Shown here: positions 28,036 to 35,861 of the stretch, piece after piece
How the letters are laid out: each line of letters begins with the position of its first letter
Position numbering within the stretch: the first letter of the stretch is position 1
IMG/VR virus record: IMGVR_UViG_3300033141_003239
Span: 1 to 41,950 of that record
Direction: 5' to 3' (one strand)
DNA from: a virus
DNA length: 41,950 bases
Translations under genes and position numbers: made by a program
Notes under the pieces: model-generated
The model's input: only the letters and a program-made list of their open reading frames with translations
What the model was told of the DNA's origin: nothing
Databases searched by the model: none

Positions 28036-28622
28036 AAAGAAATCCTAAAGCCTGTTTATACACCAGTTCTTATGATAGAGGATTAGAGCATCTTTTAGAT
28101 ATTTGGCCAGCAGTTATTAAAGCTGTGCCAGATGCAAAGCTAAATATTTTTTATGGCTGGCAAACCTTTGATGCAATTCATGCCGATAATCCAGAGCGAC
28201 AAGCTTATAAAGAAAAAATGGAGAAAAAGATGAGGTATAAGGGGATTGTTCATCATGGAAGGGTTGGTCATCGAGAATTGGAGAAGTGGTTTCAACGCTG
28301 TGGAATTTATGCTTATCCGACACATTTTGAAGAGATTAGTTGTATTTCTGCGATGAAAGCTCAGGCTTTTGGAGCAATTCCTGTAGTAATCAACTATGCT
28401 GCTCTTAAAGAAACTGTGAAGTTTGGAATTAAAGTTGATGGCGATATTTATGAAAAAGAAACTAAAGAGAAATATCTAAAAAAACTTATTTGGGCTTTAA
28501 AACATCCTGAGTGGCAAGAGGAGGTGAGAGCAAAGATGATGCCTTGGGCAAAGAAGTCCTTTGCTTGGGCACTGATTGCAGAAAAATGGGACAAGATATT
28601 CCGAGAAACTATAAAGCCTTAA
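28032..28622 (+). CDS. GT4 glycosyltransferase C-terminal half
   Basis: 196 residues starting at the ATGA overlap. KACLYTSSYDRGLEHLLDIWPAVIKAVPDAKLNIFYGW is the start of the nucleotide-sugar-binding GT-B half; GRVGHRELEKWFQRCGIYAYPTHFEEISCISAMKAQAFGAIPV carries the E-x7-E-type donor site. It completes the GT4 fold begun in the upstream gene; the two chains probably associate. Whether the stop at 28033-28035 is natural or a sequence error cannot be told here. Confidence 0.83.
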   Translation: MKRNPKACLYTSSYDRGLEHLLDIWPAVIKAVPDAKLNIFYGWQTFDAIHADNPERQAYKEKMEKKMRYKGIVHHGRVGHRELEKWFQRCGIYAYPTHFEEISCISAMKAQAFGAIPVVINYAALKETVKFGIKVDGDIYEKETKEKYLKKLIWALKHPEWQEEVRAKMMPWAKKSFAWALIAEKWDKIFRETIKP

Positions 28623-28801
28623 AAGGGAAATGTGCTTTTTGTGGAGAAAAAATTACTAAAACCGACAGAAGTTTTTGGGGATTTTGTGATAAGGCATGTG
28701 CTGCCAACTATAAATATATGAAACGCTATCCTCCTTCTCAGCAAGAAATGATAAGAAGGAGACTATTGGCAGAGTTTAAACCAGAGGTATTAAAAAAATG
28801 A
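28586..28801 (+). CDS. Small zinc-binding protein in the sugar cassette
   Basis: 71 residues from ATG 28586, overlapping the upstream gene by 37 nt. KCAFCGEKITKTDRSFWGFCDKACAANYKYMKRYP has four cysteines (C-x2-C ... C-x3-C) like treble-clef or FCS-type zinc knuckles. Ends with a basic helix and ATGA coupling. Role unknown; start uncertain because no ribosome site is visible. Confidence 0.58.
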   Translation: MGQDIPRNYKALKGKCAFCGEKITKTDRSFWGFCDKACAANYKYMKRYPPSQQEMIRRRLLAEFKPEVLKK

Positions 28802-29613
28802 AAATAGCATTTGTTTATCAAATTGATGATGAACATTATTGGAAAGACGGTCTATGGGCTGCTTTAAAGATATTGGAGAAAGATTGGCAGATTGATTATT
28901 TTAATCTTTATTTCGGTGAAACTTATGCAAGATTTAAAGATATTCAGGAGCATGATTTATGTTTAGTATGGGGAGCATTGGGAAGTGAACAAGCTAATTT
29001 TGTAGTTAGTCTTCAAGATATTAAAAAAGGAATTTGTGTAGGTGGTGGTCCTGTTAACCATCCTAATATTCATCAATTTGACATAGTTTTTGTGGAAAGT
29101 CCATGGTATGTCAAGGAATGTAGAAAGCTTGGGGTTGATGCCAAACTTGCTTTTGGCACAAACACTAAGCTTTTTAAACCCATTCCTAATCAATCTAAAT
29201 TATGGAAAGCAATTTATCCTGCGGCGTTTGCCAAATGGAAAAGACATAAAATTTTTGCTGAAGAATGGGGAAAGAAAGGATTAGCAGTTGGGTATATGCA
29301 ACCCAATAATTGGGAAAAAGAATGTTATGAGATTTGTTTAAAAAATGGTGTAACAGTCTTACCACGAGTAATGCCAGAAGTCTTAGTCTGGCTTTACAAT
29401 GCAAGTAAGTTGGTTCACATAACTGCTGATTTAATGGGAGGGGGAGAAAGAACAGTATTGGAGGGTTTAGCTTGTGGATTGTCAGTTAGGGTAGAAAGAG
29501 ACAACCCTAAACTTATGGAGTTATTGAAGATAAATAAAAAAAGACTTTGGACAGAAGAAGATTATGCACAGACCTTAAAAAAAGAAATAGAGGAGGTGAT
29601 AAGAGATGCTTGA
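28798..29613 (+). CDS. Glycosyltransferase-like protein
   Basis: 271 residues, ATGA start. The front MKIAFVYQIDDEHYWKDGLW and the later FDIVFVESPWYVKECRKLGVDAKLAFGTNTKLFKPI (GT4-like N-G/T-D linker) and LMGGGERTVLEGLACGLSVRV (GT-B donor loop with E) point to a GT-B glycosyltransferase. It probably adds a sugar to phage or host surface polymers. Next gene overlaps by 8 nt after GAGGAGGTG. Confidence 0.78.
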   Translation: MKIAFVYQIDDEHYWKDGLWAALKILEKDWQIDYFNLYFGETYARFKDIQEHDLCLVWGALGSEQANFVVSLQDIKKGICVGGGPVNHPNIHQFDIVFVESPWYVKECRKLGVDAKLAFGTNTKLFKPIPNQSKLWKAIYPAAFAKWKRHKIFAEEWGKKGLAVGYMQPNNWEKECYEICLKNGVTVLPRVMPEVLVWLYNASKLVHITADLMGGGERTVLEGLACGLSVRVERDNPKLMELLKINKKRLWTEEDYAQTLKKEIEEVIRDA

Positions 29614-30709
29614 TGATTTAATCAGAGTGTGTCGCCCAACCGTTGATGAACAAACACAAAAAGATTTATTAAAAGTTTTGGAAGACGGCTGGCTGGGATG
29701 TGGTCCTAAGACAGCTGAGTTTGAGAAAAAATTTGCTCAGTATGTGGGCAAAAAATATTGCGTGGGAACAAATAGTGGAACTTCAGCATTAGATTTGTGT
29801 TTGAGAGTCTACGAAATTGAGGGGGGCGAGTTGATTACTACTCCTATGACTTTTGTTTCTGATGCGATTGTTGGTGAATGGCATGGAATGGATGTAACTT
29901 TTGGTGATATTGATGAAGAAACTTTATGTTTAGATCCAGAGAGTTTGGTTATAACAAAAAAAACCAAAGCAATTATTGTTGTTGATTCTCATGGAAGATT
30001 GGCAGACATTAAAGGAATTCGAAAGAAGTGTGAAGAAGCAGGCGTCAATCCAATTATTATTGAAGATGCCGCTCACGCTTGTTTTACACCAGGCGTAGGA
30101 GAATTTTCCGATATTACAATGTGGAGTTTTCAAGCAGTAAAAACCCTTCCCACTGGTGATGGAGGAGCAATTACAACTGATGATGAAGGGATTGCTAAAG
30201 AACTTCACAGACTTAAATGGCTGAATGTGGAGAAGACTACTTGGGATCGGTCAAAAGGTAGAAAATATACTTGGGATTATGACATTACTAAAGGGAATGG
30301 AATAAAAGCTTACATGAATGATGTTCAAGCAGTAATGGCATTGGGACAGTTACGGCGGCTTGATGAAATGTTGGCAAAGAGACGAGCAATTCAGGCAGTT
30401 TATAATGAAGCCTTTAAAAATATAAAAGAAATTAAGATTCCAGCTTTCTCTTATACAGTTCAATATTACACTATGCAGTGTAAAAATCGAGATAAACTTT
30501 CTGAGCATTTAGCGGAGGAGGGGATTGCTACTTCGGTTCATTTTAAACCATTGTCGGAGATGACTTACTGGAAGAAGGCTGTAAAAAGACCCCTGCCAGT
30601 AACTGATCGGGTATGGAAGAAGCTGTTGAGTTTGCCTTGCCATGATCATTTGAGTTGGAAACAAGTGGAGTATGTCATTCAGAAAGTCAAGGAGTTTTAT
30701 GGATATTAG
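29606..30709 (+). CDS. DegT/DnrJ/EryC1-type sugar aminotransferase
   Basis: 367 residues, the usual length. PLP-site features: NSGTSALDLCL (phosphate-binding region), EDAAHA (D154) and WSFQAVKTLPTGDGG with K179 as PLP-binding lysine. Such enzymes transfer an amino group from glutamate to keto-sugar nucleotides. With the Gfo/Idh/MocA oxidoreductase (32518) and the beta-helix acyltransferase (32124) it forms the oxidise-aminate-acylate set known from 3-acetamido sugar pathways (WlbA/WbpE/WbpD type). Substrate is inferred. Confidence 0.9.
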   Translation: MLDDLIRVCRPTVDEQTQKDLLKVLEDGWLGCGPKTAEFEKKFAQYVGKKYCVGTNSGTSALDLCLRVYEIEGGELITTPMTFVSDAIVGEWHGMDVTFGDIDEETLCLDPESLVITKKTKAIIVVDSHGRLADIKGIRKKCEEAGVNPIIIEDAAHACFTPGVGEFSDITMWSFQAVKTLPTGDGGAITTDDEGIAKELHRLKWLNVEKTTWDRSKGRKYTWDYDITKGNGIKAYMNDVQAVMALGQLRRLDEMLAKRRAIQAVYNEAFKNIKEIKIPAFSYTVQYYTMQCKNRDKLSEHLAEEGIATSVHFKPLSEMTYWKKAVKRPLPVTDRVWKKLLSLPCHDHLSWKQVEYVIQKVKEFYGY

Positions 30710-31310
30710 TGTTGTTATTCCAATCTATATTATTAGCAGAAGACTACTCCAGCTTACACGGGATTGTCTTTATTCATTGAAAGGACAATATGACGAGCTG
30801 GTGATTGTTGATGACAATTCCCCATTGAAAACTGGAGAATTTAAAAAACAGGCAGACATTTTTCTGGTAAACAAAAAAAATGAGGGTTATATCAAGTCGG
30901 CTAATCGAGGATTTAGAAATGCACATGGGAAATATATCATACTCGTTTGTAATGATACAGTTTTATTGAATGGTGATCTTAAAGATTTATGTGGAAAAGG
31001 ATACATTTTCCCTACGATTGTAGGAAAAGATATTCCTTTTTGGGATGGAGCTTTCTACGGTTTTCCCAGACAGATTGGGGGGTTATATGACGAGAGATTT
31101 AAAAATTATTTTGGAGATTTAGATAAATTTTATTATGCAAAAATGAGGGGAATTCCTCTTACTAAAACCAACAAAGTTTTAGTGGAACATCTTCAAAGTC
31201 AAACAACAAAAGAAGCGAAGATTAGAACTTCAGCTTATCTTGAAGACTATGAAAAGTTTAAAAAGAAATGGAAGTTTGATCCTTTAAAAAATTATTACAA
31301 ACTAATATGA
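30699..31310 (+). CDS. GT2-family glycosyltransferase
   Basis: AAGGAG before ATG 30699 sets the start (203 residues). DISVVIPIYIISRRLLQLTRDCL, VIVDDNSP and NKKNEGYIKSANRGFRNAHGKYIILVCNDTVLL match GT2 enzymes, with NDT in place of the usual DxD. Shorter than typical GT2 proteins, so perhaps a minimal catalytic domain. Overlaps genes on both sides. Confidence 0.82.
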   Translation: MDISVVIPIYIISRRLLQLTRDCLYSLKGQYDELVIVDDNSPLKTGEFKKQADIFLVNKKNEGYIKSANRGFRNAHGKYIILVCNDTVLLNGDLKDLCGKGYIFPTIVGKDIPFWDGAFYGFPRQIGGLYDERFKNYFGDLDKFYYAKMRGIPLTKTNKVLVEHLQSQTTKEAKIRTSAYLEDYEKFKKKWKFDPLKNYYKLI

Positions 31311-32152
31311 TTTTATATCTTAATTGCAATACTAATAAAAGAGACTCATGGACAAAGGATGTATATTTGTTGAGAGCAGCCAAACGGCTGGGAATTAAGT
31401 ATGTTAAAAAATATGAGCCACAAAAAGAGCCTGTAGAGCCAGAGTATGTTCTGAATATTGAGCCTTATTCTTTTAAAAAAGGGAAAAAATGGACAGGAAT
31501 ATGGGAAATCGATTTATTGCTTCAACACCAATTAAATCCTGAACATTATAAACAGGCTGATGTTATCTTTTGTGCTGTTAATTTTATTCCTAAAGTGATA
31601 AAGCCATTTAAGGAAAAATGTGTGCTTCTTTATCAAGCATGCGATCCTAAAATTCACCATCCTTATAAAGAAATAAGAAAAAAATATGACATTGTTTTTT
31701 ATGGCAATGATGAGTTTGATATCTATTCGGAGAGAAGAAGAATTTATAAGCTCCTCCAAGAAAAATACAATGTAAAAATGGGAGGAAGACATCTATCTCC
31801 ACCCACATATAGCAAGCTTTTGAATGAAGCGAAAATACAATTTATTCGTTCTTTAGGACAAACACCAGAACAAGGAGAAATAGCACAAAGGTTTTTTGAA
31901 TGTTTAGCAATTGGTCCTGTTTTAACAAATTGGTGTGAGGATTTATCTTATCTTGGAGGAGAGGGGATAGATTTTTGTTCTTATCGAAATGATGAAGAAA
32001 TGTTCTTAAAACTGGATAGACTTTTAAAAGATGAAAATTATCGAGAATATGTTGCTAACAATGGGAGGAAAAAGGCATTAGCCTTTCATACTTATCAACA
32101 TCGCTTAGCAACAATTTTATACTATGCAAATAGGAAAAGGCACTATCATTGA
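31307..32152 (+). CDS. CgeB-like glycosyltransferase
   Basis: 281 residues. ADVIFCAVNFIPKVIKPF, YDIVFYGNDEFDIYSERRRIYKLLQEKYNVKMGGRHLSPPTYSKLLNEAKIQF and a closing GEIAQRFFECLAIGPVLTNW segment match the GT-B fold of CgeB/Glycos_transf_1_2 proteins. ATGA overlap with the upstream gene and 29-nt overlap with the next. Confidence 0.8.
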   Translation: MILYLNCNTNKRDSWTKDVYLLRAAKRLGIKYVKKYEPQKEPVEPEYVLNIEPYSFKKGKKWTGIWEIDLLLQHQLNPEHYKQADVIFCAVNFIPKVIKPFKEKCVLLYQACDPKIHHPYKEIRKKYDIVFYGNDEFDIYSERRRIYKLLQEKYNVKMGGRHLSPPTYSKLLNEAKIQFIRSLGQTPEQGEIAQRFFECLAIGPVLTNWCEDLSYLGGEGIDFCSYRNDEEMFLKLDRLLKDENYREYVANNGRKKALAFHTYQHRLATILYYANRKRHYH

Positions 32153-32543
32153 AAAAAATGCCTGGGTTGACCCGGGCGGGAAAGTAAAGATTGGTGAAGA
32201 GACCTATATTAGCGGTGAGGTAGTAATTTATACTCACCACCATAACGAGGCAAGACAGAAATGGATAACTTCAAAGATGGAGAGAAAGGAAATTCAAGGA
32301 GAAATAGAGATTGGCAACAATGTTTTTATAGGAAGACGCTCAGTGATTTTATCTAGTTGCAACCGAATTGGAAACAATGTGGTAATTGGAGCTTGTTCGG
32401 TTGTTACTAAAGATATTCCTGATAACGAAATTTGGGCTGGCAATCCAGCAAGAAAGATTAGAAGTAGAAAATTTGATAAAGAAGGTAATGATTTATTAGC
32501 TCATACAGGAAACTACAATGAAAGTAGGAATAATCGGTTATAA
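32124..32543 (+). CDS. Left-handed beta-helix acetyltransferase
   Basis: 139 residues with hexapeptide repeats: IGKGTIIEKNAWVDPGGKVKIGEETYISGEV, IEIGNNVFIGRRSVILSSCNRIGNNVVIGACSVVTKDIPDN and the closing WAGNPARKI. YTHHH supplies the likely catalytic His. These enzymes use acetyl-CoA to acetylate sugar amino or hydroxyl groups. In this cassette it would act after the aminotransferase. Start lies inside the upstream gene and lacks a clear ribosome site. Confidence 0.9.
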   Translation: MQIGKGTIIEKNAWVDPGGKVKIGEETYISGEVVIYTHHHNEARQKWITSKMERKEIQGEIEIGNNVFIGRRSVILSSCNRIGNNVVIGACSVVTKDIPDNEIWAGNPARKIRSRKFDKEGNDLLAHTGNYNESRNNRL

Positions 32544-33345
32544 AGGAGATGTAGCCCAGAGACATATTAAAGCTTGGGAAGAGCTGGGAATTGAGTGGAT
32601 TGGTTGTGAAAAAGAAAACAATTGGCGAGAGTTTATAGAAAGAAAAGATTTAGATTTAATTGATATTTGCACTCCTATTTATCTTCATCCTTCAATGTTT
32701 ATTGGGGCTTTGCGTGCCAGAAAAGATGTGCTTTGCGAGAAACCAATTGCCAATAATCTAAGTGAAGCCTATAAAATGGCTTCTTATGCGGAAAACTCTA
32801 AAAACAGGGCTGGTATTATTTATCAGTATCGTTTTAATCCTAAATTTTTAAAGCTCAAAAGAGAGATTGAGAAAGGAAAATTCGGAGAGATAAAAATGGC
32901 AGTTGTTAATTATTTCCGCTACAAAGATTTGAGTTATTTTGCTAAAAAATGGCGAGGATGCTCAGAACAGGCTGGAGGAGGAGTAGTTTTAAATGTAACC
33001 ATTCATTATTTAGATCAACTTCAGTGGTTATTTGGTTATCCTAAATCTATTAAAGGATTTGTAACAACTGCTAAAACAGGAATTGATGTGGAGGATACAG
33101 CGACGGCGATTATGAAATTTCCCAATGGCACAATTGGATCGGTAAGCTTATCAACCCATGTTACTCCTCCCAAACATATGGAGTTTTCAGTTTTTGGAAC
33201 AAAAGGCTATAAGACAATTCAAATGAGAGAAAACGAATATCATAAAGAAAATTTTGAAGCTTTTTTAAAAGGAGAGAATTATGTTACTCCACTTGAGGCG
33301 ATTAAAAGCCTTAAGATGGCATTAACAATTATTGGAAGGAGGTGA
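32518..33345 (+). CDS. Gfo/Idh/MocA-family sugar oxidoreductase
   Basis: 275 residues. VGIIGYKGDVAQRHIKAW is an N-terminal Rossmann start (glycine pattern somewhat altered), DLDLIDICTPIYLHPSM and DVLCEKPIANNLSEAYKM contain the family EKP motif (E74-K75-P76), and GGGVVLNVTIHYLDQLQWLFG carries the catalytic region. It would oxidise a UDP-sugar carbon to a ketone for the aminotransferase. At about 275 residues it is shorter than the usual 310-350. Confidence 0.88.
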   Translation: MKVGIIGYKGDVAQRHIKAWEELGIEWIGCEKENNWREFIERKDLDLIDICTPIYLHPSMFIGALRARKDVLCEKPIANNLSEAYKMASYAENSKNRAGIIYQYRFNPKFLKLKREIEKGKFGEIKMAVVNYFRYKDLSYFAKKWRGCSEQAGGGVVLNVTIHYLDQLQWLFGYPKSIKGFVTTAKTGIDVEDTATAIMKFPNGTIGSVSLSTHVTPPKHMEFSVFGTKGYKTIQMRENEYHKENFEAFLKGENYVTPLEAIKSLKMALTIIGRR

Positions 33346-33349
33346 GAAT

Positions 33350-33628
33350 ATGCCTTTAGTTAAAATTTTAGTTGACTATCCCAATATTGAAGGTTGGAAA
33401 AAAGGAGACATTGTAGACATCACTTCTCCACAAAGATTAATTGAAGAGAAAAAAGTTGAGCTTTATACGGGAGCAGTAGATGAAGAAGGAAAACCAGTTA
33501 AGGAAGTCTCCTCAGTTAAAAAAGTGAAAAAAACTGAGACTTCTAAAAAAATAGTGTGTCCTGTTTGTGGAAAAGTTTGTAAGAGTGAATTTGGATTGTT
33601 GTCTCATTCAAGAGTCCACAAAGTATAG
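33350..33628 (+). CDS. Small protein with C-terminal C2H2 zinc finger
   Basis: GAAGGAGGTGAG before ATG 33350 fixes the start (92 residues). The front VKILVDYPNIEGWKKGDIVDITSPQRLIEEKKVELY is a small beta domain, then a Lys-rich linker, and CPVCGKVCKSEFGLLSHSRVH is a classical C2H2 finger (C-x2-C-x12-H-x4-H). C2H2 fingers are uncommon in phage proteins. Function unknown. Confidence 0.72.
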   Translation: MPLVKILVDYPNIEGWKKGDIVDITSPQRLIEEKKVELYTGAVDEEGKPVKEVSSVKKVKKTETSKKIVCPVCGKVCKSEFGLLSHSRVHKV

Positions 33629-33629
33629 A

Positions 33630-34346
33630 ATGAAAAAAATTTCAGTTATCACACCGAGTATAAGAAAAGAGGGGTTAAAACTCGTTTCAAAAGCCTTAAA
33701 AAAACAAACTTTTAGGGATTTTGATTGGTGGGTGGGAGCCCCTTTTCCTCCTCTTGAGGAGATTAATTATGATTACTGGATTTTGGATGATTTTAAAGGG
33801 GGATTTTGGAGTCTTAATAGGATTTATAACAAACTAATAGAGCATTCGAGAGGAGAATTAATTGTTTCATGGCAAGATTATACTTATGCAAAACCTGATG
33901 CTTTAGAGAAATTTTGGTTTCACTATCAAAATAATCCAAGAGCAATTGTTACTGGAGTAGGGAATAAGTATAAAGATGAAAGTTGGCAGGTTAAAATCTG
34001 GCAGGATCCACGAGAGAGGAATGATCAGGGAAGTTTTTATGAGTGTTATCCCAATGATATTGAATTTAATTTTTGTGCTGTTCCTAGAGAAGCCTTCTAT
34101 CAAATCGGAGGATTTGATGAGAAAATGGATTTTCTAGGATATGGAATGGATGGAATTTCTGTAGTTGAAAGACTTGATGCTTTGGGTTGGAAATTTTACA
34201 TTGATCAAACCAACAAATCTTATTCATTAAAACATGGACGACCAAAAGGATGGGAAAAATATAATCTTCTACATGGAGGGTATATTAAGAGAAAAAAACA
34301 ATTGATTGAAAAAGGAAAGTGGCCAGTTCTTGACTATTTAAAATAA
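33630..34346 (+). CDS. GT2-family glycosyltransferase (last of cassette)
   Basis: 238 residues from ATG 33630. KISVITPSIRKEGLKLVSKALKKQTFRDFDWWVGAPF, a central ELIVSWQDYTY in place of the DxD loop, YQIGGFDEKMDFLGYGMDGISVVERLDALGWKFY (GT2 acceptor-side GFDE motif). The promoter of small RNA copy 2 is in its last codons. Confidence 0.83.
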   Translation: MKKISVITPSIRKEGLKLVSKALKKQTFRDFDWWVGAPFPPLEEINYDYWILDDFKGGFWSLNRIYNKLIEHSRGELIVSWQDYTYAKPDALEKFWFHYQNNPRAIVTGVGNKYKDESWQVKIWQDPRERNDQGSFYECYPNDIEFNFCAVPREAFYQIGGFDEKMDFLGYGMDGISVVERLDALGWKFYIDQTNKSYSLKHGRPKGWEKYNLLHGGYIKRKKQLIEKGKWPVLDYLK

Positions 34347-34358
34347 TTTTGTTATAAA
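34330..34358 (+). promoter_or_regulatory. Promoter of small RNA copy 2
   Basis: TTGACT (34330-34335), 17-nt spacer, TATAAA (34353-34358). Good match; same geometry as copy 1. Confidence 0.8.
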
Positions 34359-34364
34359 GGTATT

Positions 34365-34465
34365 AACAACTGAATAATTTGTCCCTGCTTTGGGAAATCC
34401 CAAAAGCTAGGAGCTTGTCCTAGAGACGAAGCAATCTTCGCTAGGAGAGGCACCTAGCTTTTTTT
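34365..34465 (+). ncRNA. Two-hairpin structured small RNA, copy 2
   Basis: Hairpin 1: CTTTGGG (34388-34394) / CCCAAAAG (34399-34406), AAAT loop. Hairpin 2: GCTAGG (34406-34411) / CCTAGC (34453-34458), CTTGTCCTAG (34414-34423) / CTAGGAGAGG (34441-34450), CGAAG (34427-34431) / CTTCG (34436-34440), then T7. Compared with copy 1, paired positions change together. A shared 5' part (TGAATAA ... CCCT) lies upstream of hairpin 1. It sits at the boundary between the sugar cassette and the neck genes. Confidence 0.82.
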
Positions 34466-34488
34466 GTTGGGAAGGGGGTGAAAAAAAT

Positions 34489-34905
34489 ATGGCAATAGAT
34501 TTACTAAATCTTGATGCTGAAAGTGGTAAAAATATTATCTCTGATGATTCAGGGGTAGCCCTCACTCTAGAGAATACTGGTTCTGGAGAGGTTTTAAGTT
34601 TGAGAGGAACTGGTGGATATCTTTTATCTACCTATTCTTGTCCAACAACTGCAGCCTCATTTAAGAGTGCAGCAACAGAAGCAACTCCAGTAGTAATAGA
34701 ACATGCTGTTGTTGGAAGTCCAACTGTTGCTCCTTTGAAGATTGCTGCTTCAGGAGCATCAGCACCAGCTTTCCAAATTGAGGGAGGTTGTATTGTCTCT
34801 ATTACTTCTGGTGCTTCATTCTGCGCAGCAATCAGGATTAAAAGGGGAGACCAGTATTACTGGATTCCTTTAGTAGATGAAGTAGATGGCGCAGCCGCAC
34901 CATAA
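34489..34905 (+). CDS. Virion structural / decoration-type protein
   Basis: 138 residues after GGGGGTG. Beta-rich, low in charge, rich in Ser/Thr/Gly/Ala: LTLENTGSGEVLSLRGTGGYLL, APLKIAASGASAPAFQIEGGCIVSI, IRIKRGDQYYWIPLV. The pattern fits head decoration or fibre-attached proteins. First gene after small RNA copy 2, so it would be the first controlled by that unit. Confidence 0.68.
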   Translation: MAIDLLNLDAESGKNIISDDSGVALTLENTGSGEVLSLRGTGGYLLSTYSCPTTAASFKSAATEATPVVIEHAVVGSPTVAPLKIAASGASAPAFQIEGGCIVSITSGASFCAAIRIKRGDQYYWIPLVDEVDGAAAP

Positions 34906-34910
34906 AGAAA

Positions 34911-35192
34911 ATGACCGCAGATTATAGAACAGAATCAGAAATCGTTAATTTGGCGAAGAAAAACGCCGATACCAAGACGCATCAGTATTTGTCTGACATG
35001 CGTGTAGGCTATTTTGGTTCGTCTAGACGAAGTGAAATAATCGCAAAAGTAAAAGATTGGAATAATTCAACCAAAAAAGGCCACTCTTGGCATGATGAAT
35101 GGCAGGAGTGGCTAAGCGGTCAAGGAGTGGCAGCCAGTATGAAAACTGAAGAAAGGAGAGCCGTCTTTCATAAGACGGATACTTATCCATAA
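34911..35192 (+). CDS. Hypothetical 93-residue protein
   Basis: Starts 5 nt after the previous stop, likely by coupling. Contains YRTESEIVNLAKKNADTKTHQYLSDMRVGYFG and NSTKKGHSWHDEWQEWLSGQGVAASMKTEERRAVF. Not recognised; lies among neck genes. Stop overlaps the next start. Confidence 0.62.
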   Translation: MTADYRTESEIVNLAKKNADTKTHQYLSDMRVGYFGSSRRSEIIAKVKDWNNSTKKGHSWHDEWQEWLSGQGVAASMKTEERRAVFHKTDTYP

Positions 35193-35860
35193 TGGATGTA
35201 CAAGAATTACAAAATCGAATAGCGGCAATTGTTGATCAAAGTTCCACTGCTCCCACAGCAGGGAGTTCTAGTTGGAATTTAAGATTGAAGTATTTAAATA
35301 TGGCCCAACGAGAATGGGAGGAGGCTTATGATTGGTCAACCCTTTATAAGGAATATAATACTTTAACTTCTAATTCTAGTGGGGGACCGACAATCTCAAT
35401 GCCTTCAGATTTTAGGAAATTAGCAGGTTATCCCAAGATAACTGCTGATGGTTCTAATACTGATGAATATCCAGAGATTGATCCCCAAACAAAAGAACAA
35501 TATCTCTCAACTGATGAGTATTGTTATGTTTTAGGAAATGATAAGGATGGTTATAGTTTGATTATTAATCCAGCAACTCCTGTTTCGGGAGCAAGTATTT
35601 TTATTCCTTATTGGGCAGCAGCAGCCTCTTTAGCTTCACCAGCAGATGTTTCTATGTGTCCTGATCCAAATTATTTAGTGCAACGATCAGTAGCACAACT
35701 TTGGGAGGCAAGAGGTGATCCAAGATTTCCTCAAGCCAAAAGTGAAGCGGAAAAACTTCTGCAAAGGATGGTGGAGCAAGAGAATACAAGAGGTTATGGC
35801 TATCACAATGAAGTAAAACACGCTGAAGATAAAAAGAGTTTTCGTTGGGGAAGAGATTAA
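35192..35860 (+). CDS. Head-tail adaptor protein
   Basis: 222 residues. LNMAQREWEEAYDWSTLYKEYNTLTSNSSGGPTISMPSDFRKLAGYP is typical of phage adaptor (P22 gp4-like / phi29-type neck) proteins: N-terminal helices then a beta part (EYCYVLGNDKDGYSLIINP) and C-terminal helices (LVQRSVAQLWEARGDPRFPQAKSEAEKLLQRMV). It would dock under the portal after packaging. Position before the stopper supports this. Confidence 0.75.
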   Translation: MDVQELQNRIAAIVDQSSTAPTAGSSSWNLRLKYLNMAQREWEEAYDWSTLYKEYNTLTSNSSGGPTISMPSDFRKLAGYPKITADGSNTDEYPEIDPQTKEQYLSTDEYCYVLGNDKDGYSLIINPATPVSGASIFIPYWAAAASLASPADVSMCPDPNYLVQRSVAQLWEARGDPRFPQAKSEAEKLLQRMVEQENTRGYGYHNEVKHAEDKKSFRWGRD

Positions 35861-35861
35861 G

